Below are positions 41,777 through 48,346 of a DNA stretch of 50,611 bases, in pieces. The stretch covers positions 1-50,611 of the forward strand of contig JADMJV010000091.1 in NCBI GenBank assembly GCA_018780265.1, in the 5' to 3' direction. This DNA is from a bacterium (GTDB lineage: Bacteria; Vulcanimicrobiota; Xenobia; Xenobiales; JADMJV01). Under the pieces are notes generated by a model. That model was not told the origin of the DNA, searched no databases, and saw only the letters and a program-made list of their open reading frames with translations. A program made the translations under genes and the position numbers. Every line of letters begins with the position of its first letter. The first letter of the stretch is position 1.

Positions 41777-41800
41777 TGATCACGAAACTGATCACGAAAC
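41777..41800. repeat. Tandem 12-bp repeat next to the tRNA remnant
   Basis: TGATCACGAAAC occurs twice in direct tandem (41777-41788 and 41789-41800). The sequence on the other side of the tRNA half (about 41522-41540) shows a related double TGATCAAC. Direct repeats flanking an att site can be integrase arm sites; here this is inference. The remaining gap to 42050 has no gene I can support. Confidence 0.45.
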
Positions 41801-42050
41801 GAAAGCTCCAGCTTTTTTCCAGTTTTTATGCCGAATTGCCGCGTTTTTCTTCCTTGATCCCAAGTAATCATTTGGTTTCACGAGATGCTGACTGGTTCAG
41901 TTTGGATGGGACACAATCGAACATCTTGTTACACCGTGGGCTAGATGCCAACGGGCAAGATGTCTGCAGGACGGCCACCGGAGATGATGGCGACAGTGAG
42001 GCCGTTTCCCTGGACGAGGACGGTTGCCTTGGGTCAGGGCTTTGGGGTCA

Positions 42051-42449
42051 TTAAGGGTCGAGTTCCATTTCGCCGGGTGGCGAGGGTGGCGAGGCCCCTA
42101 AAATCGAGCGAATCACCGGCGCACTGTGTTCCAAAAGGTCACGCAGTGCCAGTCCCAGATGTTCCTCCCTGATGGTTCCAGCCTGATCACCGGCAGGAGT
42201 GGCCATAAGCACAGCGCGTCTAACCAATTCCTTGATGAAGGCGGCGCTGGTGCCCTCGGAATCTCGCGCCGTAGTTTCCAAATCGGTCACCTCGTTGGGC
42301 ACCGAGCGCAAAAATAGCTGCAACAGTCGCGTACGACCCGCCAGGTCAGGAAGTCCGATCTCAATGGCCTGGGGTTGGTTCCAACCAATTTCAGCACCCG
42401 CCGTAGAATTATTCTTGGTGGCCCGATAGAGAGGAAATTTCGCCATCAT
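42051..42449 (-). pseudogene. C-terminal fragment of an AAA+ ATPase
   Basis: From about 42370 downward the minus strand reads AIEIGLPDLAGRTRLLQLFL and then a helical lid (DLETTARDSEGTSAAFIKEL...IREEHLGLALRDLLEHS), the C-terminal lid of FtsH/Vps4-type AAA ATPases. The Walker/sensor part is missing on this strand; it lies on the plus strand at 42525-42660. Residues before AIEIGLP are unrelated junction sequence. A truncated remnant. Confidence 0.6.
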
Positions 42450-42506
42450 CGTCCCGACGGTTCAAGTCGGCCCCGGAATCCAGGATGAAGGCCACCGTGG
42501 CGGCGC
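42439..42506 (-). pseudogene. Ankyrin-repeat-like fragment
   Basis: The minus strand reads AATVAFILDSGADLNRRDDD, close to an ankyrin repeat (A-x-x-LLD-x-GAD-N-x-R/x-D-x-G), but only about one repeat long. It is bounded by the AAA fragments. Weak support as a relic of another gene. Confidence 0.35.
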
Positions 42507-42519
42507 TGCACCATTCAAC

Positions 42520-42662
42520 TGCCACATCCCCTTGCTTTTTCATCTGTTGAATGAGATGGACGGTCTCTCGGAAGACGCTGACATCCTGTTCATTCTCACC
42601 ACCAATCGGGTCGATTTGCTGGAATCCGCGCTGGCCTCGCGTCCTGGCCGTATTGACCACGC
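42520..42662 (+). pseudogene. Central fragment of an AAA+ ATPase, inverted relative to its lid
   Basis: The plus strand reads LLFHLLNEMDGLSEDADILF, then ILTTNRVDLLESALASRPGRIDHA, the Walker B to arginine-finger segment of FtsH/Vps4-type AAA proteins. In intact homologues this is followed directly by the IEIGLP lid that here sits on the opposite strand at 42051-42370. The gene was thus broken by an inversion. No start or stop of its own. Confidence 0.65.
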
Positions 42663-43184
42663 TTGGTGCTTGGAAAGGACGTCCGGCTCGTGGTGTACAG
42701 AGAGGATGAACTCAGGGCCATACTACGTCAACTTCATGCTACTCGCGACCGCACTTCTGGCACACTGACAGAAGCGGGGGCAAACTTTTTGGATGGCGAA
42801 CCCGATACTGGAGCTTCTTACTTAAGCTGTCGAAGCGACTCCCTTCCTGGACGATCCAGGCCCAACCTGGGGCCTCCATTGGGACCATTTCATTGGAACA
42901 ACCGTCGATTGACCTTTGCTGAACTCTGTCGATTACAAACTTTTCCAGACGGCCTTGCTCTTGACTGCGGTCGAACCGAGATGCAGCGCATGCTGGGCAA
43001 TGCTGTTCCATCTTTGATAGCGGAGATCGTTGCCAAAGCGATCAAAGCGCAGATATTGGGCTTACCTGATGACTCCCGCCACCAACTGTTGCCCCCCAAG
43101 CGGTCCCCCGTTCCACCACCAGAACCTCTAGGACCCTCTAGGACCGGTCCTGGAAAAGTACAATCAATTCATTGGGGTCCATGA
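42663..43184 (+). pseudogene. C-terminal fragment of a DNA cytosine-5 methyltransferase
   Basis: The homologous part begins near 42874: GPFHWNNRRLTFAELCRLQT, then FPDGLALDCGRTEMQRMLGNAVPSLIAEIVAKAI, the conserved C-terminal motifs IX-X of Dcm-type methyltransferases (R-x-LT..E..RLQ-FPD and GNAVP). The catalytic PCQ and SAM motifs are absent. The preceding 200 bases are not related. A relic, not a working methyltransferase. Confidence 0.7.
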
Positions 43185-43208
43185 AGCCCATCCCGGAACA
43201 GGCCTTGG

Positions 43209-43225
43209 GCGCTCTTCCAGAGCGC
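43209..43225. terminator. Hairpin at the native 3' flank of the CAP-domain gene
   Basis: GCGCTC (43209-43214) and GAGCGC (43220-43225) pair around a 5-base loop. In the uninterrupted chromosome this lies about 40 bp past the stop of the CAP-domain gene on the minus strand. No T-run. Possible 3'-end structure. Confidence 0.35.
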
Positions 43226-43265
43226 TTGCAGCGCTAGAACCTAAGCTCGAACTCGTTACCGCGTA

Positions 43266-43270
43266 GGATA
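43266..43270. other. Target-site duplication, left copy (GGATA)
   Basis: GGATA at 43266-43270 directly abuts the left inverted repeat; the identical GGATA at 47101-47105 abuts the right one. A 5-bp duplication is what transposases of the Tn7/Tn5090/Mu group leave. Confidence 0.85.
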
Positions 43271-43320
43271 TATTAGCGCTCAAGTTCCCTGGCCGCGTTC
43301 GGCTCATTTTGGGTGACCAT
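43271..43320 (+). repeat. Left terminal inverted repeat (50 bp)
   Basis: Aligned with the inverted right end, 35 of 50 bases agree, with 9 of the first 10 (TATTAGCGCT against TGTTAGCGCT). A TGGCC/TGACC core begins at offsets 20 and 44 in both ends, likely two transposase binding sites. Confidence 0.85.
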
Positions 43321-43347
43321 AACCCAGAGCGTAGAAAAGGGACCGTT

Positions 43348-43987
43348 ATGAAAACGGCCCCTCCGGGTAGATTCGTCTGTCAACAAGAACACAACCCTCT
43401 CGAGGCTTCATCGTCTCGTCGACAACTACCTACAGTGGACGTCAAATGGGTGCAGGTGGAGAGGACGGCGACCAAATTGCCCGGGGTGTAGTGGTTCCTC
43501 GATCGGGTGGGGATGGTATTGGCGCTCGGTGATCGTGCCGGCCGGCAACCCTGATCAAGTAACCATCCGGTGGATCCCGATCAAACGCTTCTATTGCGGG
43601 CACTGCTGTAAAACTTTTGGAGTTCTCCCTGCTTTTCTGGTGATTCTGAAGCGCTACGCAGCTCCGCTGATTCAGGGGTGCTGGGGAGATTGGTGCGCTG
43701 GCAGTGGCTACGAGAAGCTGAGTGAGAAATGGTGGATTCGTTGCGTGAGGACTGTGCAGCGCTGGCTGCGCCCGCTGATACGCAATCAGACAGCGCTTAT
43801 GGCGGAGTTACGGCGTCTGTGGCAGTTGGAGGAGCCACAACAGTCCAGCAATGCTCCGACCAAACGCTTTTTGCTCCTCGATGCGATCCGTCAAGCTATC
43901 CAACAATCCCAGCGATCCTCTCGAATCCAGAACTGCACCCCATATCTTCACGTCCAGTTGGTTCTTCGCGCCCTCGGGCTCGCCTGA
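43348..43987 (+). pseudogene. Zinc-ribbon/HTH protein of the transposon, frameshifted near its start
   Basis: AAAAGGGA lies 5-6 bases before ATG 43348 (MKTAPPGRFVCQQEHNPLE). The rest of the protein is in the next frame: RLVDNYLQWTSNGC, a first zinc pair CPGC, then RFYCGHCCKTFGVLPAFLV, the second pair, and a helical stretch (SEKWWIRCVRTVQRWLRPL) that could be HTH. So one base is gained or lost near 43400. Layout resembles DUF6431-type zinc-ribbon proteins seen beside this transposase class. It may aid target choice, loosely like TniQ/TnsD; that is inference. Confidence 0.55.
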
Positions 43988-44122
43988 GGCCTTGATTTCC
44001 TGCGCCCATTTGCCAGTGGCACCAATCGGGATTGGCCGTTTGGAGATCTCACCAACAGAACTAGACGTGTTGCTGAATTCGACCTTGCATTAAATTTCAA
44101 GAAGCCTGAAAAGGAGGCATTC

Positions 44123-45499
44123 TTGAAGAAGAGGCAAGATATTCCAGCAGATTGGGCGGAGGTGTCCTTTCGATATTGTCTGATCGCTCCGTTGCTCGAT
44201 CCCCATCTATCGAAAGCCGAACGCCAAGCCCATCGCGATGCTTTAACAAAGCGCGCCCACGAGCATCCGACCCGCGGTCTGGTCAGGGTCTCGGCACGCT
44301 CTCTGCGCAGATGGGTGCAGAGCTGGCGTCAGTTTGGCCAGGCGCTGCCCGCCCTGTGTCCAAAAGCTCGGAAAGACCTGGGTTCCTGCAGTTTGTCCGC
44401 GGAACTTCTGGACTATGCAACCAAGCTCCTGAAAGAAAACCCGCGCCGCAGCAGCGAGTATTTGGTCGATGAACTGGAGGTGAAGTTCCCCGAGCACAAG
44501 GGGCTCATTGCCCGCTCGACGTTAAACCGGCACCTGCGCCGGCTCGGTGTGCTCCGGGGTGCTAACCCTGAGCAAGCCATTCAACCATACCGTCGCTACG
44601 AGGCCCCCGCTCCAAACTCCCTATGGCACAGCGACGTGCACTACGGGCCCCCGGCCATTTTCGAGAACAATCAGGTCTTGCCCACCCGCATCGTCGGCTG
44701 GATCGATGATTTTTCTCGGCGCTGCTGCCACTGCCAGGCGTACTCGAGCGAATCGTTGCCCTCGCTCGAAGATTGCCTGAAAAGAGCGATTCTCAAGTGT
44801 GGAATCCCCGACAGGGTCTACACTGATTGCGGTAGCATTTATTCGTCCATCCAATTTGCCTTGATTTGCGCTGACCTGGGCATGATCAAGATTCCCTCGC
44901 CACCCTACTCACCCTGGATGCACGGAAAAATCGAGCGCTGGTGGGGGGTCTCTGAGGACCAGTTCTGGAGCGAACTTTCTTTGCTACCGCCCATGCCTGT
45001 TGCGAAGCTCAATTCTCTCCTGCAGGCCTGGGTCGAAACGGAATACCACCGACGCATCCACAGCCAGATCAAGGAGTCGCCTCTGCAGCGCTGGGAAGCG
45101 AATAAGCCTTCTCTCCGTTGGGCATCCGAAGAAAAGCTGCGACGCATATTCTGGCTTTGGGCGGAACGGAAGGTGGCCTCCACGGCCACCGTCCAGCTCT
45201 TCAAAAACTTCTACTACGTAGACCCCAAACTACTACGCACCAAAGTCATTTGTCGCTATGACCCGTTTGATTTGGCGCTGATTGAGATCTGGGAGCGGGG
45301 CAAACCCTATCGCAAGATTTGCGACGCAACTGCTGCGCCTCTCATCACCCGGCAATGCGCCCCCAAGCCGCCTGCCGACACCGGCAAGATTACCTACTCA
45401 GCCGCCGCGGCGCGCCGCATTCAACGTCTTGAAGATCAACTCCAAGAAAACCAGAGACAACAATTGGGCCTGATGCTCTACCCAACCGAAAATCAATAG
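44123..45499 (+). CDS. D,D(35)E transposase with Mu-type C-terminal domain
   Basis: A 458-aa retroviral-integrase-fold transposase (TniA/TnsB/IS481-like). N-terminal HTH region (ARSLRRWVQSWRQFG; SSEYLVDELEVKFPEHKGLIA), then the catalytic core: Asp171 (LWHSDVHYG), Asp235 (VYTDCGSIYSS), Glu271 (GKIERWWG). The D235-E271 gap is 35 residues, as required. After the core a beta-barrel-like segment (TATVQLFKNFYYVDPKLL) matches the Mu transposase C-terminal domain. TTG start at 44123 with AAGGAGG 5 bases upstream. It cuts and joins the transposon ends. Confidence 0.92.
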   Translation: MKKRQDIPADWAEVSFRYCLIAPLLDPHLSKAERQAHRDALTKRAHEHPTRGLVRVSARSLRRWVQSWRQFGQALPALCPKARKDLGSCSLSAELLDYATKLLKENPRRSSEYLVDELEVKFPEHKGLIARSTLNRHLRRLGVLRGANPEQAIQPYRRYEAPAPNSLWHSDVHYGPPAIFENNQVLPTRIVGWIDDFSRRCCHCQAYSSESLPSLEDCLKRAILKCGIPDRVYTDCGSIYSSIQFALICADLGMIKIPSPPYSPWMHGKIERWWGVSEDQFWSELSLLPPMPVAKLNSLLQAWVETEYHRRIHSQIKESPLQRWEANKPSLRWASEEKLRRIFWLWAERKVASTATVQLFKNFYYVDPKLLRTKVICRYDPFDLALIEIWERGKPYRKICDATAAPLITRQCAPKPPADTGKITYSAAAARRIQRLEDQLQENQRQQLGLMLYPTENQ

Positions 45500-45508
45500 G
45501 AGGAAACC

Positions 45509-46369
45509 ATGCCATATCGTGCCACGTTCAATTTGACTCGAGCCCCCTTCTCCCCTGAGATCGAACCCCACTGTCTCTTTCATTCCGAGGCCTTTACCCA
45601 GTGCAAAGCCCGCCTGGACTACCTTCGCCGCGAGCGCGGCCTGGCGGTGATCACCGGCGAGGTTGGTTCCGGCAAAAGTTCTGCTTTGCGGGCTTTTCTG
45701 CGCCAGCTGGCCCCCTCGTCCTATCTGGCTCTCTATGGCGCCGTGCCGGCCGTTCCCGGCCCGTTGCGAGCCGTCGTCGAGGGTTGGTTGGAGCAGCTCG
45801 GCGAGAAGCTTCCCTTCAACAATCTGGCACGCTGCTTGCATGTGCTTCACGAATCCCTGGGCGCTATCGACGAAAAAGGACGCCAGCCTTTCGTGGTATT
45901 GGATGAGGCTCATCTGCTCGACAATCGCGGGCTACTGCAGTTGAAGGCCATGCTGAACTATGACATGGACTCTCGCCTGCCCCTGTCGTTGGTCTTGGCG
46001 GGGGGACCCAAGCTGGCCAGAGCCTTGTCATTGCCACCCTTGGAGGAAATTCGCCAGCGAGTTCTATTCGCATACCCTCTGCCCGGACTCAAGCGCACGG
46101 AGATGGAGCCCTACCTGGCCTCCCGGCTCAAACAGGCTGGCTGCGAGCGCCAGCTCTTCCCGCCAGAAATCGTCGACGAAATGTATCGCCATACCCAGGG
46201 GATTCCTCGGCGCGTCAATCAGTTGGCTAACCTGTGTTTGGTCTCGGCAGCGACCCAGCGCCTCCAGCAAGTCGATTCCGCGTGTCTACTTCAGGCTCTG
46301 GAAGAGATGGGATTAACGGAAGAGGCTCGCCGTGAGCGATTCGACTTTACTGCCGGAGGCCTGCGATGA
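45509..46369 (+). CDS. ExeA/TniB-type AAA+ ATPase of the transposon
   Basis: A 286-aa AAA+ protein that, in Tn5053/Tn7-type elements, binds target DNA and activates the transposase. Walker A GEVGSGKSS (50-58, Lys56), Walker B FVVLDEAHLL (Asp132-Glu133), the start FNLTRAPFSPEIEPHCLF typical of ExeA-like proteins, and the sensor region QGIPRRVNQLANLCL. AGGAGG precedes ATG 45509, 9 bases after the transposase stop. Its stop overlaps an ATG of the third gene. Confidence 0.92.
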   Translation: MPYRATFNLTRAPFSPEIEPHCLFHSEAFTQCKARLDYLRRERGLAVITGEVGSGKSSALRAFLRQLAPSSYLALYGAVPAVPGPLRAVVEGWLEQLGEKLPFNNLARCLHVLHESLGAIDEKGRQPFVVLDEAHLLDNRGLLQLKAMLNYDMDSRLPLSLVLAGGPKLARALSLPPLEEIRQRVLFAYPLPGLKRTEMEPYLASRLKQAGCERQLFPPEIVDEMYRHTQGIPRRVNQLANLCLVSAATQRLQQVDSACLLQALEEMGLTEEARRERFDFTAGGLR

Positions 46370-46407
46370 AGATAAACGCTGGCCGCTATCCGAAGGAGGA
46401 TGAGTAC

Positions 46408-46968
46408 ATGACTCGGGCTCAACGACCCCACGGGACCAACGGGCCGCCCATCATCATCGGCCTAGATCCAGACAGCATTCCCGTACGCCTGGTATATGCT
46501 ACCACCGAGCCAAAAAATCACGGAGTTCCGTATGTCATTGAGGCCCGGGCCTTCAAAACCGCCAAGAGTTTTCGCAATTATTGGAAGCGCTACTCCAAAG
46601 CACATTTTGTGGTAGTCGCGATCCCAGAAACAACAAGGGATCCCTTAGGCCTGATTCCATGGCTCCAAGGCCAAGGGGCCAGCACAGAGTCCTATTACTG
46701 GTGGGCCTACGACTACCATCTGGGTGGCGACTTTGAAGTCTGGGGCTTGAAAAAAGCATTCGCAAGGCCATTTGTGCTAGCTCTCTATGCGTCCTACGGT
46801 ATCCAGAGCTGGAGAGTTGTACAGCACCTGTGGACCCGTGCTGCCACAGCGCAGGGGATACTAACGGAGCTTCGCGATGGACTTCACCGGCTGAGCGCCG
46901 CACTCCCAGCCTTCGACCTCCGCGACGAGCATGACTATGAGCCGGAACAACTCGAATTTCCATACTGA
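46408..46968 (+). CDS. Third transposon gene, possible RNase H-fold protein
   Basis: I start at ATG 46408, which has AAGGAGG 8 bases upstream; ATG 46366 (ATGA overlap with the ATPase) is the alternative. The 186-aa product opens with PIIIGLDPDSIPVRLVYAT, alternating strands with an early Asp, then AHFVVVAIPETTRDPLGLIP, a strand with a Glu and a helix. This resembles the first half of RuvC/IS110-type RNase H folds, but the later acidic residues are not clear. The C-terminal part is helical (AAT..ILTELRDGLHRLSAAL). Not TniQ or a resolvase. Role unknown. Confidence 0.7.
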   Translation: MTRAQRPHGTNGPPIIIGLDPDSIPVRLVYATTEPKNHGVPYVIEARAFKTAKSFRNYWKRYSKAHFVVVAIPETTRDPLGLIPWLQGQGASTESYYWWAYDYHLGGDFEVWGLKKAFARPFVLALYASYGIQSWRVVQHLWTRAATAQGILTELRDGLHRLSAALPAFDLRDEHDYEPEQLEFPY

Positions 46969-46993
46969 CATGAATCTGGAAGTGCCCTCATCG

Positions 46994-47019
46994 ATCCCGT
47001 CTTGAAGGCGGGATTTTTT
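46994..47019 (+). terminator. Intrinsic terminator of the transposon operon
   Basis: ATCCCGTCT (46994-47002) pairs with AGGCGGGAT (47006-47014) around a 3-base loop, including one T-G wobble pair; five T follow directly. It lies 25 bp after the third gene, inside the element. Confidence 0.85.
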
Positions 47020-47050
47020 ATTACTGTACTGCGAGCCAAGCCTTCGTTAG

Positions 47051-47100
47051 ATGGCCATACATCGTGGGCTCAAAGTGGCCAAAGAACCTGAGCGCTAACA
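47051..47100 (-). repeat. Right terminal inverted repeat (50 bp)
   Basis: Inverted partner of 43271-43320. Read inward it begins TGTTAGCGCTCAGG, with TGGCC cores at offsets 20 and 44, matching the left end. On the minus strand it encodes the last seven residues and new stop of the CAP-domain protein. Confidence 0.85.
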
Positions 47101-48089
47101 GGATATCTATCAACGGCTGCTGCGTCCACCTTGAAGCTCCAATGAGTTATCACGCCATTGGCGACAATAGATGCATCGTAGGTGGCTCCCGGCCTCAGCG
47201 GCAATCTTGGTATCAAGATCACTGCGTGTCTGCCGCCCAAGATCGACCTCACCAAACTTTGGCATGAAGCACTCGGGTTGGTATAGTTCCTTGCGTCGAT
47301 CTCGGCCAGTTCTTGTGCCGCCCCTCCACGCTGGACCAGCGAAAACCCACTGACAATCGGGGTCTGACCCGCGAACTGGAGAATAAGCGGCAAACCTGCG
47401 GGACTCGTGAATCCGGGCGTACTTGTCAGCGGGTCTGGGTATTCATTCCCGGGGTATTTGGTAAACGGAACAGTCTTCCCGTTTGCTGGCCAGATCACGG
47501 GAAAGACGATGCCATCAGTGGGGCCGTTACAGGCACCTAGGACGTTCACTCCAGCGGCGCTGTGGAAGTCTCCTACCGCGTTGGCCGAGTTAAACAGGCC
47601 AAACCCCGTCTGTTGCAATCTCGGGTCTAGCATGCCCAGGGCATGGAACGGAGCCGTTATGAAACCGTCGACTGCCTTCGTAATGGTCAGGTAGGCAGAA
47701 CTGGCAGTAAGATTGCTTTGCTCTGCTGCCAAATTTCCTGCATCGGTGAACCAAGGACTGCCAGGTGTCTCGGAGTGGGCCAGGTCGTTATTGTTCACGA
47801 TCCATTGGCAATGGAGCTGCAAGTTTTGGTTGAATTGCAGGTTTTCCCAAACGGGTGGAAGATTGGCTAACGAACGTAAGAAATTTAACCGATCCAACCC
47901 CGGAGAGTGATTGATAGTCACGCCTGTGGAGTTGCCTCCACTGCTAGCTTCGTCTTCGTTGCTGCCGACAGGGCCAGGCATCGCTGCCACCAGGGTCGTT
48001 GGTGGAATTGAATTCCATACCCAGCCCCATCCAGTCAGGGTCAATAGCAGTGTTGGAAACAATTTGAGTCCGATGATGGAGAGACGCAT
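47070..48089 (-). CDS. Exported CAP-domain (SCP/PR1-like) protein with transposon-rewritten C-terminus
   Basis: A 339-aa secreted protein. ATG 48089 follows GGGAGAA; signal peptide RLSIIGLKLFPTLLLTLTGWG. The CAP domain starts at LDRLNFLRSLANLPPVWENL, with QLHCQWIVNNNDLAHSETPG (His and Glu of the CAP cavity) and AAEQSNLT.. and AVDGFITAPFHALGMLDPRL. A beta-rich C-terminal region follows. The last residues VSAQVLWPL are encoded by the transposon end; without it the frame would read ...DRYPTR and stop. Function of such CAP proteins outside the cell is mostly unknown. Confidence 0.82.
   Translation of the reverse strand: MRLSIIGLKLFPTLLLTLTGWGWVWNSIPPTTLVAAMPGPVGSNEDEASSGGNSTGVTINHSPGLDRLNFLRSLANLPPVWENLQFNQNLQLHCQWIVNNNDLAHSETPGSPWFTDAGNLAAEQSNLTASSAYLTITKAVDGFITAPFHALGMLDPRLQQTGFGLFNSANAVGDFHSAAGVNVLGACNGPTDGIVFPVIWPANGKTVPFTKYPGNEYPDPLTSTPGFTSPAGLPLILQFAGQTPIVSGFSLVQRGGAAQELAEIDARNYTNPSASCQSLVRSILGGRHAVILIPRLPLRPGATYDASIVANGVITHWSFKVDAAAVDRYPVSAQVLWPL
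47101..47105. other. Target-site duplication, right copy (GGATA)
   Basis: GGATA, identical to 43266-43270, directly next to the outermost base of the right end. The reading frame of the CAP gene passes through it (TAT CC). Confidence 0.85.
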
Positions 48090-48330
48090 TTTGTTCTCCC
48101 TTCTCCAGTGGATTGTTTGTTGGCGCCAGCCACCAGCAGTCAACCGACAACACGGCTGAATGCGGCGTTCCTTTGTCACATAGGATATGAGCGCTGAGAA
48201 CGAGGAATCACTGCAGACTATGGCCACCCGAGCCGGCATCAGGCTGGTTTCTAGCCCGCAGGATTGAGGTGCAACTAAGCTCGCCACCGTTTCAAGACGG
48301 GCCGGAGGGCGGTTAACAGTGGCGTAGACC

Positions 48331-48345
48331 CTCCAAAAATTGGAG
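48331..48345. terminator. Hairpin just after the protease gene stop
   Basis: CTCCAA (48331-48336), loop AAA, TTGGAG (48340-48345): a perfect 6-bp stem 1 base beyond the stop of the minus-strand protease gene. No T-run after it on that strand. Weak terminator or 3'-end structure. The rest of 48090-48330 holds no supported gene. Confidence 0.4.
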
Positions 48346-48346
48346 C

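Larger units (their letters stand above)
43271..47100 (+). mobile_element. Complete 3,830-bp Tn7/Tn5090-group transposon
   Basis: Ends are set by inverted repeats and the 5-bp duplication GGATA. Left end TATTAGCGCTCA..., right end (inverted) TGTTAGCGCTCA.... Contents in one direction: frameshifted zinc-ribbon gene, D,D(35)E transposase, ExeA/TniB-type ATPase, third gene of about 190 aa, intrinsic terminator. TniA/TniB-like gene order without a recognisable resolvase or cargo. It sits in the last codons of the CAP-domain gene. Apart from the first gene, all genes read open, so the element may still be mobile with help. Confidence 0.88.

Noticed and set aside
41776..42054. 92-aa frame starting in the tandem 12-bp repeat (MITKLITKRK...)
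   Set aside because: No domain, no ribosome site, repeats explain its start; possible integrase scrap cannot be supported.
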